Assembly: GCA_964017195.1 (NCBI GenBank)
Contig: OZ024897.1
Span: 10,883,451 to 10,947,450 of the forward strand
DNA length: 64,000 nt
From: Siderastrea radians
Taxonomy: Eukaryota; Cnidaria; Anthozoa; Scleractinia; Rhizangiidae
Reading direction: 5' to 3'
Below, in pieces: positions 25,285 to 38,000 of the stretch. The notes beneath the pieces were generated by a model, which worked only from the letters and a program-made list of their open reading frames with translations, was not told the DNA's origin and did no database searches. Within the stretch, counting starts at the first letter, position 1, and each line of letters starts with the position of its first letter. The position numbers and the translations under genes were made by a program.

Positions 25285-25380
25285 AGTCGTACACCGTTCG
25301 GTTCCTCTCACTCGTACTTTTTTTCCCCGTCGTACTTCGTTTCTATCTCAGTCGTACCTTTTCCCCTCTCAATCGCACAG
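25285..25380. repeat. Minisatellite GTCGTACTTTT(T)CC, reverse copy
   Basis: Five TCGTAC-type units in about 95 bp, with the same TTCCTCTCACTCGTACTTTT block as at 23223. Confidence 0.65.
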
Positions 25381-28119
25381 GGATTTGCAAAAACAGAGTT
25401 AATAGATACAGAAGACGATTTTTTTAACAAGGCAGAAAATTAATTTATTCAAATCACTTCTAATACGCTATAATTATTCACCTCCTATAGTTTAAAAGCT
25501 TATAAATACTGTTCACTTTTGTTAAACCAACATTGTATCTCCAGGATTTCATTACAAGGAGCACCCAACTCTTGCGTGTCGAAGCAAGGACGTATTCTCA
25601 AGTTCGTTAGTTTTCGGATCATCTTCGCTATCCTTCGGCTTATCTTCGGTAATCTTGGAAGCCTTCGGAGCACTTTACAAAAGTATTTGGAACCCTTCGG
25701 GCATCTTCGGAAAGGTTCAAAAGTTTTCGCGTCATCGAAAAATACCCCAACTTGAGAAAACGCCCTTTCACTGAGGTAGTATGGAAGTTGCAAGCTCCGG
25801 GTAATGGACTCTTGGTATTTCCTAAAGCTCGTTATCTCCAGACATTGGTGAGCCACAAACGTCAACCGTAACTTGGACATTTCGCGTTTGACTCTTTTTT
25901 CTCTCCAAAAGATGGGAAACGCTTGTTTTGGTGTCTGGAGGCTTGCCACTATAAAACGTGACGGCGTCGAAGTGCGTCCAAAAAGGGAAACCTTTCACTA
26001 TCGGTTGCCGTCCATGGCTCGTGAACGTCTGCGCTTAAGATCCCTAATGATGCTAACCCGTACTCCTCGTTTTATAGTTATCAGCCCAGATACAAATTAT
26101 CTTGTAATGATCTACCATAAACCCATTACAAATAAGTTAGGTGCTAATAAGTTGCGGCTCTATTCGATAAAGTCAGGCTTTAGTACGCATTGCGGACCTA
26201 TGACTTACGGTTTACCACAAGTCTGTTGCCACAGAAGTTTGCAATTGCCCTCCAAAGCACACATTCTTGGGGGTTGTAAAGCAATCACTCCTATCAAAGA
26301 AAGTGTGCTCAGCAGCGCCGAAGTAAACTACTGATGATAGGCCCGCAATGCGTATACAAAAGCCATTACGACTGCTTAACACAAGATGAGCACAATCTAA
26401 CCTTCCTGGGAGAACACGTTTCGTAGGCGGCCACAAATATTAGTGAAATCTCAAGTAAGGAACCATAGTCCTAAAGAGAACCTCCATTGTTATCTGAAAT
26501 TCACGTTAAATTTTGGACATAAAGCCTAAATTCCAACTCTTTAAGCGAACAGGTAGAGAAAAAGTTTAGTGTACCAACAAATTGGACATGAATACTATTT
26601 GGTTTCGCTTTTGAATTTCCTACGCGTTGCCATTTTCAATTTTGATAACGCCATAGGGTTTTCCACATTGTTGCATACAAGAGAAAGTTGCTTCTTAGTG
26701 ATGGTTCAAAATAGCAGCGCACTGGAAATTCAAAGCGACAATAGGTGATCTTCATATCTAACGTTTTGGAACACTACATCTTTCTACAAATTTAGACTTT
26801 ATTTCCAACAATTTTTTGTTTTTGGAGGTTCCCTTTAAGGCCACGTTTTCTAATTAAACTTAACCTAAGAACGTAGTAACCAAAACAGCTTAAACAGCAA
26901 AAAAAGTTTCACCTTCTCTGTACCTATCTTTTGAGCAATGTATTTCCATTGCAATGAGAAACTCAACGTTAGTCGAACTTACGAAATGGCTAAAGTTAGT
27001 CTTTCATGGATAATCTTATCAAATTTTAACTGCACTTGCCTCAACTTAATTTACAATTCAAATAACTTATAGTGTCTACCGTTTTATATAAATAACCTTA
27101 TTCAATATCAGATAAAATGAGGCGTACAATTATTAAGTATATAAACTGGCAGATATTTTCCATATAATGCGTTAATGTACAAATGAAATTGCCGTAACGG
27201 CTACTGTACTAGAAATAGAACCGTCTTTTATGGTACTACACTAAAATCAAATCGATGCCATTTAGATTAGTTTCTGTAATCTAAATCGAACATTAATCTC
27301 TTCTATTTTGTATAGCGAACGAACGCAACGTTTATTTTTCAGTTTTCATGTTTGCAAATTTCCTTTGACGTTAATAAGAAAAATAACCATTGAGATAAAT
27401 AAACTAATCGGTTCTGCGGTGAAAAACCGGCAAGCTATATCTTTCGTTGTTTCTCAGGTTTAAAAATGTAAAAGATTTAGTGTAATTAAGCCAGGAGTTT
27501 AGAGTATTAACTTATGAGTTGACTTCCTTTGTTTTGAGGTCTATACTGAAATTCTATACGAAATCAAATAATGCCTAAATTCATTTGAATTGACTTTTTC
27601 CTCAAACAACCCTTACAAATTGTTTAGAAAATATTTTCCAAGAGAAACGTCAATGTCATCTGAAATATTGCTTAAAATCGCATTAACATTTATAAACAAT
27701 TCATTAAACTAAAAGAGGCAAACAAGAAAATCGCATTTTAACATCAACTCAACATTTTCTTATTTGTAACTAACGACATTAAAAACTTCAACTAAGCATA
27801 GTAACAACACGAAATCGTAAAAACCAATGATATTTGGAGGTCTTAAACTCTTGCAGAACAAAAATAATATGCCTCAAAACTATATTCCTTCGAATAACGT
27901 ATTTTCTTGAGCTAGTGTGTCGTTTTTTTCCCGTTTCTATGAACGTTCCTCTTAGAATGCTTACTAAAAGCAAAAAATGGCCAAAATATTTTTTTTCCCA
28001 TTTTTTAAACTCACGATTGTTTGATACTATAGGGCGCCGTTCCATAGTGTCACCTGCGCTGAATGAGCTGGGGCGAGTAACATGCAAGTAACGCTTCCGA
28101 CAGAACTCAAAATAGACTT

Positions 28120-28332
28120 TAATTGGTCAACGGTCTCCATAGATTGGAGAACGTTGGTCTACTGGTCTCCACAGATTTTATTGATTACCAATTGGGAGAA
28201 CTGTTTAAACATCAAGACAGTTCATCTTTGGGGATCATTTGCTAAATTCTCATGACCTGTATGTGTTATACTACATTGATATGATGAGGAGAAATTTGAG
28301 GCTGGTCACCATTGGGGCTTAAAGGGCTAAGC
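28120..28332. mobile_element. Partial TTAACCCTTTAAGCCCC element
   Basis: The right half (GAACTGTTTAAACATCAAG, GGGGATCATTTGC, GGGGCTTAAAGGGCTAA) matches the family; the left end is replaced by a short unrelated duplication (GGTCTCCATAGATT and GGTCTCCACAGATT). Confidence 0.5.
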
Positions 28333-28810
28333 GAGGCTGTCAATAATGACGGTCATTTCCAACAGATTTTTCAGCTACACAAAAGGTGATGATTCAGCTC
28401 TGTCTTGGCTGGTTAAGATTTTCCGTTGAGTTTTTAGACGGCCACGTTTGGTCTCTCTAAAAATACGTCAAACAAATCTTCACTCAGTCCACCTGAAATG
28501 GGAAAATTTGCCCTCACCAATGCGAGGACACTATTAAAGGAGGTTCTAAGGCGACGCAACGAAGATGCGCATTGGATTATTCGACTCCGTTGAGGCTTCC
28601 AGGACCAACCCAGCACTCGCCCCAGTTCACCCCGCTTGGACACCATTTTGGAACAGCGTCAGTGTGCTATTATTATGGGTTCCCTTGTAGCGGGACTATG
28701 CGCTCTTACGCGAACTTACGTGACATGCGCACTTTCTAGAGGGCGGAGGAACGCACCATTGTGTATGAAGCACCATGCCGAGACTAAATATCACAAGGCA
28801 TGGTGGGATA

Positions 28811-29096
28811 TTATATCAGCCTGTCTGGATGCTCGGACAAGTCTGATGCGATTACAATGTCCGGAGTTTTCCTCGGGTCTAGTCTATGCATGAGCGCTGG
28901 ATCCGATGGAAGCTCAAGAGTGCAAAATTTCAGGAACCAGAGGAAAATTCCGACTTGACTCATCACATCCAATGTGCCTTGGGCGAGGTCTGTCGGGTCG
29001 GTGCCAGAGCTCGAAGATGGACGAAGAACATTGGGGCCAAACACAGTGGCTAGGTTATTTTGTCCCATTTTGTTCTGTTCTTGATGCTCGCTTAAT
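28811..29096 (-). CDS. BCR: BCR-like exon 28: RhoGAP end, C-terminal tail, stop
   Basis: 286 bases including the stop at 28811-28813, acceptor CCTTACAG. QNKMGQNNLATVFGPNVLRP holds the conserved GAP asparagine, and LDVMSQVGIFLWFL matches the last helix of BCR/ABR. The tail continues about 40 residues and ends HPDRLI. The vertebrate BCR C-terminal PDZ ligand STEV is absent. A GTAATC within the tail (PDI/VIAS) could be a donor to a further exon, but I found none. Confidence 0.92.
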
Positions 29097-32000
29097 CTGT
29101 AAGGCGACATAACAGAGAACGTTACTTAAGTTAACGTGACTGACCAGAATAGAAACCAAAGAGATGCAATTTGAAAAAAAAAACACCTCCATCGTCTTTG
29201 AATTACCGTAGCAGTGTCCAGTATCAGAAAGCCCGAGTCGAAAAAGAGTATCGACAGACACGTGAAAATTTTTTATAAATATTAACTTGAGAAAACGAAG
29301 AACAACGAACAATTCACCAAAATGTTCTCTATTTAACAGATTTGATAAATTACACTACAAAACCTGCTCATTGGTGACACCTTCGTACTCATTTACGCTG
29401 TTCAGCATAATAAACAGAGCCACAGAAAAGTACTTCTCAATAGCTTTCATTTGAAAAGTTACACTTTAGGATTTTATCTGTGTTGTGAACTTTTATAACT
29501 TTCTACTAAACATGAGAAAACTTTGGAAAACTTGGGAACGCGCGGGAACAGACTTTGGTTTGATTGGTTGAACTTGGAAACGCGCGCGCTCATTGGTTAA
29601 CTTAAAATTTTGTAAATATTAGTCTTTTCGGACTCTTCTCGGTGTCCAGAATTCGTCGGAACAATCTGTTAAGTCAATAGTCGGTAAACCACTGACGCAA
29701 GTCTTGACTCGTACCTTCTAAGGTGATTCAGCAGATAAATACTAGTGAGGCGATTGGGTGTGGGTAGCGATTCAAATATTTCTGTCATCGCCTTCTTCTT
29801 TTCTTCGGGATCCTTGATTCCTAAAATAGAAAAAAAGGTCAATTTCAATCATACAAAACTAACGTGCAAACCACTACTTACTACACCACACTACTACTAA
29901 AATCGAGAAAAGACATTGGGAGACATTGGGGAGACTAGCAAGGATTTGGACAAACGACTGACTGAACGCAAATGAACGCTATCTGTACCGCAAAAACCAC
30001 TCAAAAACGACGTCAGCGTAACAGACAAAAAAAAACAGAGTGAAATGACAATGGGACTAACAAAAGACGGATGGAAAAGTCACAAGCAGTAACATCACAG
30101 CTTAACCCTTCAAGCCCCAATATCAACATCCATATTCTCCTCCCTATGCTCCTTCTGTTTCTTATTTACTAGTTGGGAGAATTTGATTAAAAATCAAGAG
30201 ACTTGATTATTGGTGATCATTTCCTTTATTCACATGACCTGTACGTTTGATCAAGTAGTAATACTGTAAGGAGAAATTACATGCTTGTCATTATTGGCGC
30301 TTAAAGGGTCAATTTACCAATCAAGCCAATAAGCACAAACACGAACACCATGAGAACTGACCAATCGTTAACTACTTGATTCTGAAGTATCCCACTACGC
30401 TTCTCAAAACACCTCTCAATGACACACACAATATTCCTTTTCTAGACTCCAACCATTCTCTCCTTCCGCTCTTCCGTTCTTACTCGCTTACATGCGCCTA
30501 AGACACGTTCCAACGCAACAGCCTACTCTCGCGCACGTTCTCCTGTTCTTCTTACTCGACTATTCCTAGACTGCGAGTAGTCTCTAATTTTGGTGATGGC
30601 GTCTGTTGGGCAGGCGAAATACACAAGCGCACGCGCGAAACTTCGAGGACACGCGACGCGAGGGTAGCGCCGAAAATTAGAATTTTTGGCGCTCCCCTCA
30701 TTCTTTTAAGGACTATTATCACCTGGACGATCACACTACACGAAATTCCAAAAACAAAAAATAACGGCAAAAGGATAAAACGTACCATTTGATGCAACAA
30801 ACTTGGAATAACGGTCATCCGTGAACAGCGGCTCGGGAAGGTCCCTGAGGTACATTTTGAGAAGGCCTGCTACAGCATGTATGTCTGCCTCCGCCACTTG
30901 TACCAGAGCACTTTGACTGTCTGAGGGACGTACAGAAAAATGGGCTTACTTTGAGAAACATAAAACTTTGGATTTATGAACTAAGTTGATAAGGTAAATT
31001 GGTCACCGTAAAGAAATTGAAAGCTGGCGTTTCGAGTGTTAGCCCTTCGTCAGAGCAAATGACTCAGTTGATAAATCCAAAGTTTTGTATTGCACTTCCC
31101 CATTGACGCAGCGCTACAGTTTCTCTAGAAACTAACCCCCCCTAGCTTTGAGAAACGATAACAGAACCAACTCCTTCGTGTTATACGAGAAGGCAAGACC
31201 TCCAGAAATGTCCTACTTATACCTCTTTAGTCAGAGCAGCGAGAAGGGAACAATTCATAACAAATGGGCACAAAATATACTTACTGTTATCAAAAGCGTC
31301 TTTTAGTCTACGAACTTCCGAGGTTGCTCCCGATAAACGATAAATTCCTACTTCCTCCATCCCTGAAAAAGAGAAAAAAAAAACGACTTTCAGCAAAAAT
31401 AAGCAAACATTCTAAGAAAATCCCAAACAAATTGTTTTGGGTCATAGTCCACGTAGTGAAAAGGAGAAACGTTCGGAGAGGTACGCGTCAATACCCGTGT
31501 AAGAGTGTCATTGGATCATACCACTTGCAAGCTCCTCGGGTACGCCAGTGAAAGCTTTTGGAATGCTTGTCAGTAAACACCAATCAGATACCGTTCGGGT
31601 ACAACAAGGATTTGCTATAACTGGTACCGTAAACTGCCGCTTATGACCCCTGGGCTTATACAACTTGGTAAGGGGTTTTGGGTGGGCTTATAAACGGAGG
31701 GGCTTATACCCTGGGGGGAAGCTTATAACCGGATGTATTTTTTTGTTTACAGGTAGATGGGCCTATAACTGGGGGGAGTGTAAGCGGGGGGGGAGGGGGG
31801 CTTGTAAGCGGGAGTTTACGATATTTGTGCTCCGTCGGATTTAGTACAACCAAACGTTATATAAATTATTAAAGACGCCACGCTATACATTTCAGGGTCG
31901 AAAGGTCGAACTGTACTGAATTTACCCTTTTTGCCCCAAGAGTGACAAGCATCAAATTTCTCCTTACAGTATCGTTACTTGATCAAACATACAGATCATG

Positions 32001-35000
32001 AGAATTAAGGAAATGATCAGTAAAGGTGAGGTGTCTTGATGTGTAAGCAAATTCTCCCAACTAGTACCATAAGAAATATATGGAGAACAGAAAGGAGAAC
32101 ATGCATGTTGATACTGGGGCTTCAAAATGCTTCTAGAACACCACGAGGAAGAGATCAAGTCATTGTTTCAAGGGGACAACAAACCATTTTACGTCTTGAG
32201 CAATTTTTCCGAGACAGAACTAGTAGGGTAATTTTAACCCCTTTGTCTAACTATCAAGACATCTTATCCCTGGTGACCACTTTCTTTATTCTCATCACTT
32301 GAATGTTTGAACATTGTTACTGTCCTGTACTTACTGTAAAGAGAAATTTCATTTTCGTCACTCTTAGGACTTAAACCGAACCATTATGTTTGGGTTTCCT
32401 TTGATTTCAAAATATCTTAAAACGTTTTAAGGTAATACCAAAACTAAGTGACATAGTCTTATGTTTCAAAAAAATAGCCTTTAATGGTACCTCTTTTCTC
32501 GATTTCTTGAACGCATCCAATAACAACCAATGGGATGTCGCTATTTTCTCGCCTACAACAAAAGAAAAATGCTAGTTAAGTGACACAATCAAATCGTTTA
32601 CGCAAATGTTACATTGTAATTGTCATTGAGGCTTATATAAAGCACAATGGGGCAGGGGCAGGAGTTCAGCATCACGGTTGGGCCTGTATGGACTTGTTAA
32701 TGTAGTATGATTTTCAGGTTTGAGTTCGTGAATAAAAGCCAAAGTGTGACCATTTGAATTTTGCAAAAAACTATAAAGCAATTCTTTACGGTGGCGCTGT
32801 CCATTATGTGCTGTCTATTATGATGTACAGGATGGTTCTAATTTTTGAGTCGATGGGTCAATTTTTTTGTGTGATGATTTAAATGAAAGCTACTCAGCAG
32901 TACTCTCCTGTGGTGCTGTTTATTATGCTGTACGAGGTAACTCTTACTATTGAGTCTGTGGATGAAATCCTAAAGTGTGATCATTCAAATGAAAGCTACT
33001 GAGCAGTACTTTCCCGTGGTACTGTTTATTATGCTGTACAAGGTGGTTCTAACTTTTGAGTTTGTGGATGAGATCCTAAAGTGTGACCATTCAAATGAAA
33101 GCTACTGAGCAGTACTTTCCTGTGGTACTGTATATTATGCAGTGGGTGGTCTATCTTTTGAGTTTGTGGATGAGATCCTAAAGTGTGATCATTCAAATGA
33201 AAGCTACTGAGCAGTACTTTCCTGTGGTACTGTTTATTATGCTGTACAAGGTGGTTCTAACTTTTGAGTTTGTGGATGAGATTCTAAAGTGTGACCATTC
33301 AAATGACAGTTAACTGGGATAAATAAATTACCTTGAAACTGAGGCGATATCAACTCCAAAAACTCCCTTTTCGCTGAGAGATTTCTTCCTCTGAATTCCG
33401 TGAGGTGTCTTGGAGTACTGAAGTGACAGCGTGACAGCACCCTGCGTGACAAAAGAAGAAGTTTGAATCCGAGCACTTTTAAACTAGAGATCGAGCACAA
33501 CGCGCGTTATCAAGATGCACACCTGTTTATCCAAAGTGATCGTAATTGTTCTCTTCTTAAGATCCGTCAAGTTTTCCTTTAGAAGCTGCAAGGATACAAA
33601 ATATACAAACTATCACTAGACGTTACTGCAACAATTCTCAGATGAATAATATAACATACAGTGTCTGACGAAGATTGAAGCCCCACTGGCCTTAAAATAC
33701 AAAGTAATACTGAATAACACGCAAAGTCCCTTGCCCACACGCAGAGCAACACGCGCGGAACCTACCTCTATTTTTCCTTGAGCAAGGTGCTCGTCCCAGT
33801 TGAGTCTGCTCTTGCAGTACACGTGAAGTTTAAGTTCACTCGTTCCTTCCACCTCGATGTCAAAGTCCTGAGGATGAAAAAAAAAAGCTCTAACTTCAGC
33901 TTGTTGAAAACTGGGTTTTTATGATAAAAAACGCGAGCACAAAAAGGCCCTAGTCACCGCGCATTGCTGACTAGGGCCTTTTGAAAACAAGCGGAAGTAC
34001 TGCTGCAAGCGCAGAGCAGGGATCAAATGTTTTTCTTTTCTTTTTGTTTGCGTTTGTTTCTGTTGATTAGTTTCCACGATGAACTGTCATTAATTACATG
34101 GAAAATTTGATCAAATTAAAACTCTTTGGGAGTACAGTGACGTGTATTTCCCAAGGTTCCAGGTGATTTTCGGCAACATTCGGAAATTTTCCGATCTTTG
34201 GTTAACTTCAGAACTCCTCAGGTGAACTATAGAAATGTTTGGGTGATCTTCAAAGACTTCGGGGAAAAAAAAGGAGAGAGTTTGAACCATTGCCAACTAT
34301 GGGGCAATCACGTTATTGTCTGACCTGTTTCCAGAAGCGAAGCAAGCATGAAGTCGGGGGGGGGGACAATTACATTCACACAATCAGAGACGTTACCCAC
34401 CCTTATAAACTCCCTTGTGCATTCTTAACCTGCTACGTAGGAAAACATGATCACTCGTTAAGTCAATTTTCTCCACACTGATCACTTCCTCAATTCTTGA
34501 AACCTGAAATCCAGACCTTGTCTTTACATTTTGAGGAGACGTCAGTTGCTGATCAAGATTAAAAAGTGTTTTTCGCTCACCTGGTCCCAGACAGGTTCTG
34601 TGGTGGCTTTACATGTTCTCGTCTTGGCCTTCCGGACAAACTGACCAAAATGATCAACTTCCACCACGCAGCTTAGATCTGAAATTTGAAGCAGTCACAA
34701 AATCAGTTAACTCTTAATTTCCTAAAGTCTGTGCAACAAATTGTGACTTTCCGACATCAAGAAACATTTTTCTAATATTTTCCTTTGTCGCTCAAACTGA
34801 CACAACTTGCTGAAAGCAGTAGAGCCAGGTTCTGTTCCGTACAATCACGTTCTACATGTGGATATTAAACAGGGTATGACATAAGGCGACCACCGGTTGC
34901 CACATCTGAATCGTGACCAACGTTAAACCGTACGTCAAGGGCTATTAAAAACGATTTTGTGTTTGCTTTAGCTTAACGTTTGATGTGCTGTAAACCTGGC

Positions 35001-38000
35001 ACGTGAACCTCGTACAAAGTGCTCTAAACAGAAGCGCGAGGCTACCTAGCCAATCACATAAAAGATAAAACCAGTTGCACTTTGGCCTACGTGACATTTT
35101 CGCGAGACTTTACAACCGTTTCACCTTCATAATTGGCCGTAAGGATTAGATCTATCATAACTAAAATTAGGGTTTAAAGGCCAACTGCACTATACGTGAC
35201 TAAGTTCTCCACTTGGGTCATTAGCTACATGTCTTTTTCCGCGATCTGTTTAGTTTCTGATGGTATTTGTAGGTATAGTTAATTAGCTATAGGATTACGT
35301 AAGTTTTAGCCTGGGTCAAGGGAGAAGGAAGTTTGACGAGAGTTTTTGAGAGCTTGAATACTCATCGACTCCAATGGAAATTCTCGAGTTGATCATAGCT
35401 CATCGAAAGCGACTGAAAGTCTAAGAAAAGTAATCGCATTTAACAGTCGTATAATAGCTGTAAAACAACTGAAAGCAAGAATTTCACCTCTCTTTAACTC
35501 TCTGGAAGCCGATTTACGTGACTTCCCGTTAGTGCCTCTGGTTACATATCTTTGAGTCGCCTTTTGATTGGTTGATGTCTAGACCGGTGGGCGAAAGTGA
35601 TTAGGTCTAGACTGCATGGTCTTGGTTCAACAGAAGTTGTTAGAGACCGCTGTATAACAACTTAGTTTGCGGAAGCAGCACAAAAATCCACTTAGAAACA
35701 AAACGTGATATTTACTTAAGCCTTTCAGTCTAAGCTTGCGCAAGTTCTAAACTGGGAAAACACCCAGATTTCGTTTTGCTTATGGTAAAACAAACAGCAC
35801 GAACGGGAAATGCTGCTTCATAGCTTTCATTTGAATGGTCACACTTGGATTTCATCCACAGTCGCAAAAGTTAGAACCACCGTTAGAATGCAAAACAGTC
35901 GTATTTTTGCGTCAGTCCCTGGAAATGCGCGGTCTTCGAGCGAAAGGTCTAGAGCAAGCGTGAAATAGACGAGTGAGACCTCACGGGCGTGTGAGGCTCG
36001 TGCGCGCTCTGCGCCTCGCGTGTTAGCGCTTTTCTTCCCTCGCGCGCTTCTCTCAAGAGTCTTAAGAGAAAAAACAACTGTGTCGCACTCTAAACCCCCT
36101 TGTACAGCACAGTAAACAGTACCACAGGGACGTATTGCTCAGTAGAGTTCATATGAACGGTCACACGTTAGACAAATTCCCATGTTTGAACTCCGCAAAT
36201 AAGAGCAAAGAATGGCGTTAGTTACCGTTTTTGTGGAATCCTCGACCAGAATGAATACGAACGTACAGTACACCATTCAGGAGTCCTTTGTCTGCAAAAT
36301 AAGAAATAAAGATCGTTTCAGGGAAGTTTGGTTCGTTGGAAAGCTCAAGACCTGTTCAAACTAAGTATAAATGAGAAATATCTCCTTAAACATTCACGCA
36401 TTTCTCAGTTGGTGTTATTTGGTAATTTGGTACTTTAGTTGAACGATTTCCCCCCAGTTGATGAGAAAGTTGCATATTCTCACCACCTGTATGCTTGACA
36501 AGTAACTGGTATTGGAAAGAGAAATTTGTCATTGATCACTAATGACAACTGAAGGTTCAAGCTGTTTCAGATTTGTCTCGTACCTTCTTTCATAGAAACT
36601 CTTCCCAGCGTCTTGCATGTTCTGAGCTGAAGAGAAAAACAAAATATCAATTTTAGGTTAGAAAGTGCAAATCTAAAAAATATTTGAAAAATCGTCCAGT
36701 TTCGTTTAAATTGAACATGGCGGAAATAAATTGAAAAGGAAATATTTCTTCCAGTGAAATATCTTCACTAACATATGATACCATATCACAATGATTTGTG
36801 AGAATTAAAACTAAGTAAACTCTTGTAGAAATTGAATTTGAAAAGACTTAATTTAAACCTTTTACTCCTGAGTCAATTTATGTTCAAAACCGGTAAAACT
36901 TCAATCCAAATATCAATTGTAAACATACGGCGAAGCACAACAGGAAAGGACTACTCAACAGCTTTTACTTGAATCGTCACTCTTAAGGCTCAAAAGTTTT
37001 AACTCCTTGTACAGCATAATAATAAGCAATATAGGAAAGAACTACTCAACAGCTTTCAGTCAAACTGTCAGTCACACTTAAGGATTTCATTACAGACTAA
37101 ACGTTTAAACTCCTTGCACAGTGTATTTAACAGAACCACAAGAAAGTATTCCTCGAAGGCATTCAGTTAAATTATCACCCAAAGGATTACGTATTCTCCT
37201 GGTAAATCTCAATAAACAGTAGCTTTCAAATTAATTCAGTGTCACACCTAGAAAATATATCACTTGATTTAAAGGTTCACCCTGGAAGTGAAAGTTTCCG
37301 TGGTTTCAGAAAGCTTTCAAAGGTATCAGAAGTAAACAAAGCAGAGCCTGGCTAAGTAACTTTTCATCAGCATTGAAGAAAAATCTAAGACAAAGAAGGC
37401 GGCTACTTGAATTCAAATACACGTCCGGACGACTGGCCCTCTAACAAAACTTGTAACACTGGCAACTCTCAAAATGCCTTGAATTCTTAATTTCCGTATC
37501 CCCAAAGGGCTTCTTACTAGTATTAAAATGTTTTAATTTCCTGCCGTTTGAAATGATTATTTTGAGGATTGACTCAGAGAATTTTGTATGCCAGAGAATC
37601 GCCAAATCTCGCGTGACCAAGCTACCTATAATCAGTGAAAATTTGCGAAGTACTAGGAGGAAATAGGTTAAGAAGGTGTTAATGTTATTTGAGAAAATGT
37701 CTAGGTTACGGACAAACAACAAGTCAAGTTGCCAAACGAACTTGTGACATCCTGGCAAAACTGAAATTAAACTTTTTCTAATAACTTAACAGCCGAAAAA
37801 TGGATCGCCAACAATAATGACGCGAAAGAAAGTGAATGTGTTTCAGTTGTGTTCTGAAAAGAGTATTTGCACAGCATGAAGTCTAAAGAAAGAAACTCTG
37901 CTTCAGCGAGACATTTCTGGCATCAAATCAGCATTGAAAAACCGATTTGAGAGGACAAAATATGTCTATAGATTAGTGTCTCTTTTTACCGGGAATACGA

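Larger units (their letters stand above)
24661..28810. other. Intergenic, mobile-element debris
   Basis: Contains the 17-base inverted pair at 25259 and 26337, and at 25600-25760 a stretch whose reverse strand reads CFDTQELGAP and SQVGVFFDDAKTFEPF, which looks like non-coding repeat debris. From 26450 to 28100 nothing is recognised. The 3' UTR of the BCR-like gene must lie near 28.2-28.8 kb. Confidence 0.35.

Noticed and set aside
25500..25949. 149-codon minus-strand frame
   Set aside because: Lies in a dispersed repeat with inconsistent frames; no start context, splice sites or domain.
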